In this document: positions 17,814 to 26,419 of the stretch, one piece after another | How positions within the stretch are numbered: position 1 is the first letter of the stretch | Layout: each line of letters opens with the position of its first letter | Source of the DNA: an uncultured Cellvibrionales bacterium | GTDB taxonomy: Bacteria; Pseudomonadota; Gammaproteobacteria; Pseudomonadales; Dasaniaceae | Reading direction: 5' to 3' | DNA: 64,000 bases | NCBI GenBank assembly: GCA_913019905.1 | Contig: CAJVZD010000009.1 | Span: forward strand, 1 to 64,000 | Position numbers and translations under genes: made by a program | Notes under the pieces: model-generated | Seen by the model: only the letters and a program-made list of their open reading frames with translations | Told to the model about the DNA's origin: nothing | Databases searched by the model: none

Positions 17814-18731
17814 ATGAGTATAAGATTTGATGGTAAGGTAGCAATAGTAACGGGCGCGGGTAATGGGCTGGGGCGTTCACACGCGTTGGAACTCGCGGCG
17901 CGCGGAGCCAAAGTCGTTATAAATGATTTGGGCGGTGCCAGAGACGGTGTTGGCAAATCATCCGAAGCTGCTGACGAAGTTGTAAAACAGATCGAAGCTG
18001 CTGGTGGGGAAGCGTTTGCACACGGTGCCAACGTGGCCAAATTTGATGAAGTCGAAGATATGGTCAAGCAGACCATGGAAAAATGGGGTCGGGTTGACAT
18101 TCTGATCAATAATGCCGGAATTTTGCGCGACAAAACATTTGCTAAAATGACCATGGACGATTTTCGAATCGTAATGGACGTTCATGTAATGGGGTCTGTT
18201 AACTGTACGAAAGCGGTTTGGCAGATCATGCGTGATCAAAATTACGGTCGAATTGTTATGACTACCTCTTCGAGTGGCATGTACGGCAACTTTGGACAAG
18301 CTAATTACGGCGCAGCCAAAATGGCTTTAATTGGGTTTATGAATACGCTCGTATTAGAGAGTGCAAAATACGATATCCGTATAAATACCTTGGCCCCGAC
18401 GGCCGGCACACGCATGACGGAAGACTTAATGCCTCCCGAAATTCTAGCGATGCTAAATCCTGAGTCAGTCACCGCTGGTGCGTTGGTGTTAGTTCACAAC
18501 GATTCCCCGAATCGTACTATTTTATGTGCGGGCGCCGGCGGTTACGCGAAGACCGGATTGTTTGAAACCGACGGTATTTTCTTACCCGCAGACGAACAGA
18601 CGCCAGAGAATGTTGCGGCACAGTGGGATACCATTATGAATACCGACAATCAGCAGGAGTTAGTGTCGGGCGGTAAGCAAACGGAGAAGTTTCTGGGTAA
18701 AGCAATGGCTTATCTGCAGTCACAAAAGTAA
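17814..18731 (+). CDS. SDR-family 3-hydroxyacyl-CoA dehydrogenase
   Basis: NAD(P)-dependent short-chain dehydrogenase of 305 residues from the ATG at 17814, which has AGGAG seven bases upstream. A TTG two codons before is less likely. The cofactor motif is VTGAGNGLGRSHALELA, the NNAG motif follows, and the active site has serine in TTSSSGMYG with tyrosine and lysine in NYGAAK. The length and sequence style match the dehydrogenase domain of peroxisomal multifunctional enzyme type 2, which oxidises (R)-3-hydroxyacyl-CoA. That agrees with the MaoC-type (R)-hydratase just upstream. Confidence 0.9.
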   Translation: MSIRFDGKVAIVTGAGNGLGRSHALELAARGAKVVINDLGGARDGVGKSSEAADEVVKQIEAAGGEAFAHGANVAKFDEVEDMVKQTMEKWGRVDILINNAGILRDKTFAKMTMDDFRIVMDVHVMGSVNCTKAVWQIMRDQNYGRIVMTTSSSGMYGNFGQANYGAAKMALIGFMNTLVLESAKYDIRINTLAPTAGTRMTEDLMPPEILAMLNPESVTAGALVLVHNDSPNRTILCAGAGGYAKTGLFETDGIFLPADEQTPENVAAQWDTIMNTDNQQELVSGGKQTEKFLGKAMAYLQSQK

Positions 18732-18749
18732 TATTTTGTCTACACCTAC

Positions 18750-18773
18750 AGTACCATATTGACGGTACTTTTC
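18750..18773 (+). terminator. Weak terminator-like hairpin
   Basis: Six-base arms AGTACC and GGTACT around an eight-base loop, followed by TTTCT, 19 bases after the SDR stop. The stem is short, so partial termination or an mRNA-stabilising hairpin is possible. Confidence 0.35.
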
Positions 18774-18868
18774 TAAAGACGTAGTGATTACGGCTAAACC
18801 CTGTAGTCACTACCGACCAGCATCCAGTGCCTTTGTTCCGGCATTGAAAAACTATTTGGAAATCTATT

Positions 18869-20050
18869 ATGAAAGAAGCTGTCATTGTTTCAGCCGCACG
18901 TACGCCGATCGGTAAAGCTTATCGTGGTGCATTCAATAATCTTGAGTCTCCTTCTATGTCATCTTATGCGGTAAAGGCCGCTGTTACTCGCGCTGGAATT
19001 GATCCGGCAGAAATTGATGATTGCATTTGGGGGGCCTCGATTCAACAAGGGTCTCAGGGATCAAATCTGGGTCGTCAAGTAGCGATGGCCTCTGGCTTGC
19101 CAGTAAGCGTTGCAGGAATGACTTTGGATCGTCAATGTTCGTCAGGATTGATGTCAATTGCCACTGGTGCCAAGCAAATTGTTATGGATGGTGCGCCGAT
19201 ATTGGTTGCTGGTGGATGTGAATCTATTAGCTTGGTCCAGAACGAAAAAATGAACTTACACCGAATTGTCGATCCCATGGCAATGGCGAACGCACCTAAA
19301 ATTCATATGCCTATGTTGGATACTGCGGAAGTTGTTGCCAATCGATACAATATTGATCGGGAGGCGCAAGATGAATATTCCTTGCAGTCTCAACAGCGTA
19401 CGGCAGCAGCGCAGGAAGCGGGAAAGTTTGATGATGAAATCGTACCGGTTACCGCCACTCAGCTGGTAACGGATCGCGCTACTGGCGAGGTAAGTGAGCA
19501 GGAAGTGACTTTAACTCAAGACGAAGGAAATCGTCCAAGCACTACATTGGAAGGTTTGTCAGGTCTGAAAGTTGTCCGTGAAGGCGGTTCTATTACCGGT
19601 GGGAATGCTTCACAGTTATCTGATGGAGCGGCGGCAGTCGTGATGATGGATAGTCAAATTGCGTCGCAACGTAATATTGAGCCGCTCGGTATCTATCGCG
19701 GTATGGCAGTTGCGGGTTGTGAACCCGACGAAATGGGAATAGGTCCAGTATTTGCTATTCCCAAATTGTTGCAACGCAATGGCCTGACAATGGACGATAT
19801 CGGTTTGTGGGAACTCAATGAAGCATTTGCTGTGCAGGTAATTTACTGTCGTGACAAGTTGGGAATTCCGAATGAAAATCTAAACGTGAACGGTGGAGCG
19901 ATTTCAATCGGCCATCCCTACGGCATGAGTGGCGCGCGAATGGTCATGCATGCACTGATAGAGGGAAAGCGCCGCGGTGTGAAGTACGTTGTCATTACCA
20001 TGTGCGTTGGTGGTGGTATGGGAGCGGCGGGTTTGTTTGAAGTCGCATAA
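18869..20050 (+). CDS. Acetyl-CoA acyltransferase (thiolase)
   Basis: Type II thiolase of 393 residues that cleaves 3-ketoacyl-CoA with CoA, or condenses in reverse. The nucleophilic cysteine is C90 in [10 protein letters not shown], the histidine is in [11 protein letters not shown], and the second cysteine is in [11 protein letters not shown]. It is placed after the SDR, so it completes dehydrogenase, hydratase, dehydrogenase and thiolase in order. The 137-base gap upstream includes a weak hairpin, so a separate promoter or partial readthrough is possible. A second thiolase lies at 24227-25459 on the other strand. Confidence 0.93.
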   Translation: MKEAVIVSAARTPIGKAYRGAFNNLESPSMSSYAVKAAVTRAGIDPAEIDDCIWGASIQQGSQGSNLGRQVAMASGLPVSVAGMTLDRQCSSGLMSIATGAKQIVMDGAPILVAGGCESISLVQNEKMNLHRIVDPMAMANAPKIHMPMLDTAEVVANRYNIDREAQDEYSLQSQQRTAAAQEAGKFDDEIVPVTATQLVTDRATGEVSEQEVTLTQDEGNRPSTTLEGLSGLKVVREGGSITGGNASQLSDGAAAVVMMDSQIASQRNIEPLGIYRGMAVAGCEPDEMGIGPVFAIPKLLQRNGLTMDDIGLWELNEAFAVQVIYCRDKLGIPNENLNVNGGAISIGHPYGMSGARMVMHALIEGKRRGVKYVVITMCVGGGMGAAGLFEVA

Positions 20051-20060
20051 CCTATGGGTG

Positions 20061-20090
20061 GCCGGGCTGTCTATTCAGCCTGGCACTTTC
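20061..20090 (+). terminator. Possible terminator after thiolase
   Basis: A nine-base stem GCCGGGCTG / CAGCCTGGC with one G-U pair and a six-base loop, followed by ACTTTCTTCC. The tail is pyrimidine-rich but not a clean T run. Confidence 0.5.
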
Positions 20091-20164
20091 TTCCGTTTTA
20101 TCTCTTCCAGTTCTTTCTTCCTTACCCATACGCGTCTCGATTCATAGTTTAAACAGGGATTATC

Positions 20165-21040
20165 ATGCAATTCAGAACACTCGATTATCAAATTAACGAA
20201 AACATTCTAACACTAACGCTAAATCGACCCGAACACTTGAACTCATTTACCATCGAGATGGCTAACGAGTTAGTGGCTGCCTTCGAGTTCGCAAGTTCTG
20301 ATGATGAAGTTCGAGCGATTGTTGTCACTGGGGCCGGTAGAGCTTTTTGTGCGGGGATGGATTTATCCGCCGAAGGTAACGTATTTGGTTTAGACGAAGA
20401 ATTTGCACCTACCATGGATGATATGGAAACGCGTCTTAATGATCCGGCAGTGATTAGCGGTGTACGGGATACCGGCGGCCGCGTTGCACTGGCAATATTC
20501 GATTGTACGAAGCCTGTGATCGCAGCGATCAATGGCGCTGCGGTTGGAATAGGGGCTACGATGACCTGCGCGATGGATATCCGGTTGGCGTCCGAACACG
20601 CTAAAATCGGCTTTGTTTTTAACAAGATAGGAATTACGCCGGAGGCTTGTTCCAGTTGGTTCTTACCGCGCATTGTCGGCGTTTCACAAGCCTTGGAATG
20701 GACTTATAGCGGCGATATATTAAGCCCGCAAGAAGCACTGGCTGGCCGGTTTGTGAAAGCAATATATCCGGCGGATCAACTGCTTGAAGAAGCGTACAAA
20801 ATAGCGCGCCGTATAACCCAACACAGTCCTGTTGCCATCGCTTTAACTCGGCAAATGATGTACAGAAATTCCGCTATGCCACATCCGTTAGACGCTCACA
20901 AAGTGGATTCTCTGTCCATTTACTATTGTAGTCTCGATAGTGGAAAAGAAGGGGTTAAGTCGTTTTTGGAGAAACGTCAGCCGGAGTTTAGCGACAAAGT
21001 TTCGACAGATATGCCGGACTTTTATCCCTGGTGGAAATAG
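20165..21040 (+). CDS. Enoyl-CoA hydratase/isomerase (crotonase family)
   Basis: Crotonase-fold enzyme of 291 residues. The oxyanion-hole segments are GAGRAFCAGMDLS and AINGAAVGIGATMTCAMDIR, and the acidic catalytic position is in GITPEACSSWFLPRIVG. The first glutamate position of classic hydratases is replaced here, as in many members of this subgroup annotated as crotonase/enoyl-CoA hydratase. It follows the thiolase by 114 bases. With a MaoC hydratase already in the operon, this enzyme may act on a different intermediate or as an isomerase. The exact reaction is not determinable. Confidence 0.88.
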   Translation: MQFRTLDYQINENILTLTLNRPEHLNSFTIEMANELVAAFEFASSDDEVRAIVVTGAGRAFCAGMDLSAEGNVFGLDEEFAPTMDDMETRLNDPAVISGVRDTGGRVALAIFDCTKPVIAAINGAAVGIGATMTCAMDIRLASEHAKIGFVFNKIGITPEACSSWFLPRIVGVSQALEWTYSGDILSPQEALAGRFVKAIYPADQLLEEAYKIARRITQHSPVAIALTRQMMYRNSAMPHPLDAHKVDSLSIYYCSLDSGKEGVKSFLEKRQPEFSDKVSTDMPDFYPWWK

Positions 21041-21090
21041 AAAGATAGACCGATATTTCTCGAGCGAATTGGCGGCGGAATTAATTGCGG

Positions 21091-21840
21091 TTAGAGCAGA
21101 TGGTCCAATAAATTGCCACCTTGCATGACACTGCCGTGACCGGGGTATACCGCATTGATCGGCAGACGTTTTAACTGACGCATTGAGCGTTTTAAATGCA
21201 GAGGGTTTGCGTATATGGAGGGTTTAACCAAGTGGCCCTTTTTACCGCTACCCAGTAAGGTATCGCCGGTTATTAGGCTGCCTGATCCTTTATGGAAAAA
21301 GCAGCAACTATCCCAGGAATGGCCGGGCGTGTGAATAACTTGCCAATCATCGAATCCGGGCACCGCTTCTTCATGTTTCATCGAGTAGTGTTCTATTTTG
21401 TGCAGTACAGCCTCATTGTATTGTTCCAGTACATGGGGTTTAAATGCACCGAGACGCTGCCTGGCGGCTTTCGATCTTTTGGGGTTTAGATACATTTTCC
21501 ATGCCCGCACCCGCGTGGCTTCTACCATAGAGGTTGCCAACCTAAAGATTTTCCCCGATGGATCATTGTAGAGTTTCTTGAGTGTAGAGCCCGAAGCATA
21601 CGGTACAGCAACGCCGGCCTTTCCAGCTTTAGCCAGGGCTTCAATTCCGCCCATATGGTCGGGGTCGTCGTGGCTACATAATACCAAATCGATTTCTTCT
21701 GCACGCCTGTTTAAGCGATTTTCAATAAAGTGTAATACTTCGTGGTGACACCCGATAGCAACATCCATCACTAGAAGTTTGTCCCGGTATTCGACAATGT
21801 TAGAATTGACTAATCGGGTTTTGAGTTGATGAATTTTCAT
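21091..21840 (-). CDS. Metallo-beta-lactamase-fold hydrolase
   Basis: MBL-fold protein of 250 residues from the ATG at 21840 (MKIHQLKTRL); the open frame extends 28 codons further upstream. The metal motif reads SHDDPDHMGG, with aspartate where the first-listed HxHxDH motif has its middle histidine. The other ligands appear in HTPGHSWDS, ITGDTL and VYPGHGS. Members of this broad family hydrolyse thioesters, lactones and other esters. Convergent with the enoyl-CoA hydratase and set in a CoA cluster, a thioester hydrolase role is possible but unproven. Confidence 0.85.
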   Translation of the reverse strand: MKIHQLKTRLVNSNIVEYRDKLLVMDVAIGCHHEVLHFIENRLNRRAEEIDLVLCSHDDPDHMGGIEALAKAGKAGVAVPYASGSTLKKLYNDPSGKIFRLATSMVEATRVRAWKMYLNPKRSKAARQRLGAFKPHVLEQYNEAVLHKIEHYSMKHEEAVPGFDDWQVIHTPGHSWDSCCFFHKGSGSLITGDTLLGSGKKGHLVKPSIYANPLHLKRSMRQLKRLPINAVYPGHGSVMQGGNLLDHLL

Positions 21841-22355
21841 GTAAAAGCCGTAGTGTGGGGTAATGTTGGGAATTGAAATTGAAATCAGCCGATACGCAAT
21901 GAATTGCCCGGCTTGGCGAAACACCAGAATGTTTTTCGTTGAACGACTGATAAGGTAACGATATCACATTAGCTTATCAGTTAGTTGAGAAAAATACCTG
22001 CAGGCATAGTCCGATAAACACCGTGGAGTTCAACTGATCGAGCTGCAAATGGGGGAGCAAGAATATGTGCGAGAGAAAAATTCTGTCAGCGGGAAATTTG
22101 CGTTCATCTTGTGATCAGTGCTGAATTTCGAGGAGATAATTCATTATCAAGTAATAATGCTTTGTCTCCAAGTAATACCCCTGATAGTCATACTAGAATT
22201 CGATTACTTCTCCGGACGTATGTGTTTGAAGTCGCAGCTGGTTGGAATGGCGTATACTTGGAGGGAAAGGGCAATCGAGTTATGATTTGGCGGATAAGTC
22301 GTAGTGGTGAATGGGTGCCTTTATAGAGATAGTCTATTTTTTAGTGGAGAAAAAA
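21841..22355. other. Divergent intergenic region
   Basis: About 515 bases between two divergent genes. A 71-codon plus-strand frame at 22111-22326 lacks a ribosome binding site and recognisable features. No repeat or RNA structure stands out. Confidence 0.3.
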
Positions 22356-22907
22356 GTGTCGGAAAAATTTGAAGCCTTGTCGGAAAAGCATATTGAATTT
22401 ATACAAAATCAGCATCTGTTTTTTGTAGGTACAGCGGCGCCGTCGGGGTTTGTCAACGTATCCCCAAAAGGCATGGACAGTCTTAGAATCATCAATGAAT
22501 CGAATGTTGCCTGGCTCAATTTGACAGGAAGCGGCAATGAAAGTGCTGCGCATATTCTGGAAAGTGATCGAATGACGCTCATGTTTTGTTCGTTTGATAA
22601 ACAGCCTCTTACTTTACGCCTGTACGGACAGGCTACTACCGTCTATCCGAGGGACGATAAATGGGAGAAACTGATAGCGCTATTTCCTGAAAATATAGGA
22701 GCCAGGCAAGTGTTTGAACTTGAGCTAAGCCTTGTTCAAACGTCTTGTGGTTATTCTATACCGCGTTTCGAGTTTACCGGCGAGCGTGAAACCCTGGCAA
22801 AGTGGGCGCTGAAAAAGGGGCGACAAGGCGTTACTGATTACTGGAGCGAGAAAAACCGGGTGAGTCTCGACGACAAAGACACCGGAATTATTGAAAAGGG
22901 AAAATAA
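22356..22907 (+). CDS. Pyridoxamine 5'-phosphate oxidase-family flavin-binding protein
   Basis: PNPOx-like split-barrel protein of 183 residues from a GTG at 22356, which has GGAG six bases upstream; the frame is open further upstream to 22311. The N-terminal HIEFIQNQHLFFVGTAAPSG and VNVSPKGMDSLR segments and WLNLTGSGNESAAHI are typical of the subgroup related to general FMN- or F420-binding proteins rather than true PdxH. The C-terminal CGYSIPRFEF carries a conserved motif of the same subgroup. The substrate is unknown. It is not visibly linked to pyridoxal metabolism here. Confidence 0.8.
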   Translation: MSEKFEALSEKHIEFIQNQHLFFVGTAAPSGFVNVSPKGMDSLRIINESNVAWLNLTGSGNESAAHILESDRMTLMFCSFDKQPLTLRLYGQATTVYPRDDKWEKLIALFPENIGARQVFELELSLVQTSCGYSIPRFEFTGERETLAKWALKKGRQGVTDYWSEKNRVSLDDKDTGIIEKGK

Positions 22908-23329
22908 CACGTTTGAACTATTTATTGACTCGCAAAGGCCGATAAATATTGTAACGCTATTATAGAATAATGAATTTAGGGTCGCTACCTATCGATCATG
23001 TTTTGTCCCTGCGGGATATTGTTGGTGCAGTTGAAACGATTGCTAGCGACGCCTACCATTTATATTATGATGGCAAGGGTTGCAATCAATCTCTGGCGCT
23101 TGCACGTGTTGCGTCGTAAGTAAATTACGCCGAAAAAAATGGGATGGATGGAGGCGAACGGCGGGTGTTTCTCTCTCAATTCAGTGTCGATGTATCGTTG
23201 ATTTTAGAAGAATATATCACCACCGGTCACGCCATAATTCAAGCCTTGCACAGTGGCGATAATGCCATAGTTACTCTCGGTGGTGCGACCCTTATCAGCT
23301 TCTACTCCATCTCGCGCCTCAATAAAGTA
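22908..23329. other. Region with an ORF broken by an in-frame stop
   Basis: On the plus strand an ATG at 22970 opens 49 codons (ending LALARVAS) to a TAA at 23117-23119. The same frame then stays open to 23470, running antisense into the SDR gene end. The joined translation looks protein-like (SLILEEYITTGHAIIQALHS) but matches no family I know. It could be a decayed gene or chance. Confidence 0.3.
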
Positions 23330-24049
23330 TTAAGGCAGCAGTTGTCCGCCGTCTACGTCAACGCAAGTACCTGTCGCATAACTTGTGGTCATAAAAAACA
23401 AGATTGCATTTGCCACTTCCCATGGCTGGCCAGCGCGACCCAAGGGGATTTGCTTGGTCATTCCCTCTAATATTTCGTCCTTCTTTTCCCCCATCCAGTC
23501 AAACATACCAGTACTAATTACACCCGGGGCGACGACGTTGACTCGAATAGGTGCAAGTTCCAGCGCCAGTGCTCTACCAAGTCCTTCGACGGCATTGCCA
23601 ACACAGGAAACTGACGACATGCCAGCGTTACACTTTCTGGCGGGAGTACCACTGACGAGAGTAATAGAGCCGTGAGGCTTTATGTGGGGGACGCCTTGCC
23701 TGACTACGTTGGTATACCCCCAAAACTTGTTAAAGGCCTCCGAGAATTGCTCGGCCGTCTGCTCCATAAAAGGTTTCATTGTTCTGTCGGCACCGGTAGC
23801 AGCCGAAACCAAGTGATCAAATTTACCCGTGTCTTTAAATAGTTGGTCAAAATCCTCCAGATTATGGACATCCAGTTGGGCGAAATGAATACCTTCGCCA
23901 GCGACCGATTTTGCTTTTTCGATGTTTTCGGCAGAGCGTCCAACTGCCCACACTTCGGCACCCAGGTCTGCCGCTTCGATTGCAGTTGCTAAACCTATGC
24001 CGGAAGTGCCGCCGACGACGACCACTTTTTTACCTTGTAAATCACGCAT
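23330..24049 (-). CDS. Atypical short-chain dehydrogenase lacking the catalytic Tyr-Lys pair
   Basis: SDR-fold protein of 239 residues. The cofactor-binding motif is intact (VVGGTSGIGLATAIEA, residues 10-25). The serine position is present (LVSGTPARK, S133). At the place of the YxxxK motif the sequence reads VSCVGNAVEGL, giving V147 and G151 in place of tyrosine and lysine. A subgroup of SDR proteins with this pattern is widespread. Activity as a normal dehydrogenase is therefore doubtful; it may bind nucleotide for another role. It is on the same strand as, and 177 bases after, the thiolase at 24227-25459. Confidence 0.85.
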   Translation of the reverse strand: MRDLQGKKVVVVGGTSGIGLATAIEAADLGAEVWAVGRSAENIEKAKSVAGEGIHFAQLDVHNLEDFDQLFKDTGKFDHLVSAATGADRTMKPFMEQTAEQFSEAFNKFWGYTNVVRQGVPHIKPHGSITLVSGTPARKCNAGMSSVSCVGNAVEGLGRALALELAPIRVNVVAPGVISTGMFDWMGEKKDEILEGMTKQIPLGRAGQPWEVANAILFFMTTSYATGTCVDVDGGQLLP

Positions 24050-24226
24050 GTCCTAATTTCCTCTTCAGCCTTTCTGTTACAGATTCGCTGACTGGTTAAA
24101 GTCGGCGAATCGACGCTAGTTTCTACACCGTATCAGCTATCTCTATTCTTTTTGATTCGACATTGATTCATCGCACTCGTATTCCAAAAAGAACAATCGC
24201 TAACCTATTTTTACGTCCGCTTGCTT

Positions 24227-25459
24227 CTACATTCGCTCGATAATCTGGCAGGGAGCCATGCCACCGCCGGTGCACATGGTGACGAGACCCGTGTTCAAGT
24301 CACGTCGCTCCATTTCATCGAGCAAAGTTCCCAGAATAATAGCGCCTGTTGCACCGATAGGGTGACCTAAGGCCATCGCCCCGCCATTAACATTGACTAA
24401 TCCAGGGTCGACGTTTAGATCCCGCATAAACTTCAAAGGCACCACCGCAAAGGCTTCATTGACTTCAAAAAGATCAATATCGGCGATTGTCATTCCGGCC
24501 ATTTTTAATGCTTTTTTGGCTGCGGGTACCGGGGCATTTAGCATTAATTCCGGTGAGTCGCCGGCGTTTGCCATCGTCTTAATGCGGGCGCGAGGATTTA
24601 AACCGTGTGCTTTGGCGTATTCCGGAGAGGCCAATAATACTGCTCCAGCGCCGTCGACAACGCCTGAGGAATTTCCAGCATGATGAATATGTTCGATTTT
24701 AATGTCCGGATATTTTTGTTCCACCAGGTTTTTATAGCTGTTACCTTCTTCGTCAAGCGGCGCTGCGTACATTTTTTCAAAGGCCGGTCTGAGTCCCGCC
24801 AGGCCTTCCAGTGTCGTTTGTGGCCGTGGAAACTCTTCATGATCTAACGCAAGAGAGCCATCGTCGTGATAAACCGGTACGACGCTGCGGTCAAAATAGC
24901 CATTCTTAATTGCTACATCAGCCCGCCTTTGGCTTTCCAACGCCAGGTTTTCAGTATCTTCACGGCTGATGCCTTCAATTGTAGCAATAAGATCGGCGCA
25001 AATCCCCTGGTGTGGCTGCGGATGCAGATTTCGCAAATGCAGGTTATTGTTATCCAGGAACGGTGATCGACCCTGTAAAGTCGATCCGTAGGACATAGAC
25101 TCGACACCGCCGGCAACGATGAGTTGTTGCATTCCCGACATAATACCCATGGCTCCCAAATTGACGGCAGTTAGGCCCGATCCACAAAAACGATCTAGTG
25201 AAAACCCCGTCGCTTGATCACTCCAGCCCGCATCCAGAGCAGCCATACGCGCGATGCAGGAACCCTGTTTCCCAAATTGCGTACCGCAACCTGCAATGAC
25301 ATCGTCTATATCTTCGGTATTAAGATTATTGCGTTCCGCGAGTGCGGCTAATGCTGTTGACAAAATTCGTTGTGGATGAACTTCGGTTAGGGCACCTTTA
25401 CCTATTTTTCCTGTGCCTCTTGGGGTTCGAGCAGTATCGATAATCCAAACTTCAGACAT
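24227..25459 (-). CDS. Acetyl-CoA C-acetyltransferase (thiolase)
   Basis: Second thiolase in the window, 410 residues. The nucleophilic cysteine is in SLDRFCGSGLTAVN, the histidine in MALGHPIGATGA, and the second cysteine in TMCTGGGMAPC. The start has a strong ribosome binding site (AAGGAGAACACC before the ATG at 25459). It starts back-to-back with the thioesterase and acyl-CoA dehydrogenase group, and the atypical SDR lies downstream on the same strand. It shares only the family motifs with the thiolase at 18869-20050, so the two are probably not recent duplicates and may act on different chain types. Confidence 0.93.
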   Translation of the reverse strand: MSEVWIIDTARTPRGTGKIGKGALTEVHPQRILSTALAALAERNNLNTEDIDDVIAGCGTQFGKQGSCIARMAALDAGWSDQATGFSLDRFCGSGLTAVNLGAMGIMSGMQQLIVAGGVESMSYGSTLQGRSPFLDNNNLHLRNLHPQPHQGICADLIATIEGISREDTENLALESQRRADVAIKNGYFDRSVVPVYHDDGSLALDHEEFPRPQTTLEGLAGLRPAFEKMYAAPLDEEGNSYKNLVEQKYPDIKIEHIHHAGNSSGVVDGAGAVLLASPEYAKAHGLNPRARIKTMANAGDSPELMLNAPVPAAKKALKMAGMTIADIDLFEVNEAFAVVPLKFMRDLNVDPGLVNVNGGAMALGHPIGATGAIILGTLLDEMERRDLNTGLVTMCTGGGMAPCQIIERM

Positions 25460-25937
25460 GGTGTTCTCCTTTTTTAAAGTTACATTATTTGCGAGTGTCG
25501 CCTAATTGTTGACCGCGAAAATAAACACCGACGGTAATGAGCTTCTCAAATAAGAAGATGGTTTCCGATTTTAGGGTGTCCGTTCATCCACATTTGGATT
25601 TCGAGGCACGATGCATCAAGCGTTAATGTTTCGGGCGTATGCGTTTCTTAAATATCTGTTTCTACACTTGATGAATACACTACCGATGCGTACTATATTC
25701 GCCGTTAAAGGTGTCGAAAGTAAAACACTCCGCACAATTCGAAAAATACAATGGATTGTGGGCAAACTAAGTCGATCGTTTTGAAGTGATCGATATTCTA
25801 CGAATTTAACCATCTTAAGCGGAAATTGTTTCTAAATGAAGTCCAATCTTTCCTACGCTTAGACACATTAAGCGTACTCAATTGTGTTTTCGAAGAAAAG
25901 TCCGCAGGTTAACGAACGGTAATTATCAGGGTTGAAA
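25460..25937. other. Divergent intergenic region
   Basis: About 480 bases between the thiolase and the thioesterase, which probably carries both promoters. A 65-codon minus-strand frame at 25616-25813 has no ribosome binding site and an implausible translation. No clear palindrome was found. Confidence 0.3.
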
Positions 25938-26360
25938 ATGTCGGAAGAATACAGTCTTCAGGAAGTGCCTGAGGGTTTCAAGACTTTAAAAAATGCGGCG
26001 ATGGCAGAGCAACATGTTGGCCCGTTTTACTACAAAAAAGTTGACGAAGGTTTAGCTTTGGGTTTTTACGCGAGTGAACATCACAGTAACGCGATTGGCA
26101 CAGTACATGGCGGAGTATTGTTGTTTTTTGCAGACTACGCGGTGATTATGATAGCGATGAAGGGGCAGAAAGAAAGTTGCGCCACGGTTAGTTGTAGTTG
26201 CGATTTTATTTCAGGTGCTAAACGCGGAGAATGGATAGAGGCCGAGGGCACGATTACACGGCGGACCGGTTCCCTGGTTTTCGTAACTGGTCGCATTTTC
26301 ACCGGCGATAAGACACTACTCACTTTTCAATCTGTGGTAAAACGTATTCACGCAAAATAG
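25938..26360 (+). CDS. PaaI-family acyl-CoA thioesterase
   Basis: Hotdog-fold thioesterase of 140 residues from the ATG at 25938, preceded by CAGGG at seven bases. The active-site segment NAIGTVHGGVLLFFADYA contains the conserved HGG and the catalytic aspartate on the long helix. Such enzymes release free acids from stalled or toxic CoA esters. It is 59 bases ahead of an acyl-CoA dehydrogenase and appears co-transcribed with it and the two-hotdog dehydratase further on. Confidence 0.88.
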   Translation: MSEEYSLQEVPEGFKTLKNAAMAEQHVGPFYYKKVDEGLALGFYASEHHSNAIGTVHGGVLLFFADYAVIMIAMKGQKESCATVSCSCDFISGAKRGEWIEAEGTITRRTGSLVFVTGRIFTGDKTLLTFQSVVKRIHAK

Positions 26361-26419
26361 ATGGGATTGTATCCGGGTCGTTTGCTGCAATCTAAAAATT
26401 AAAGAGGAGTTAAACTCAG

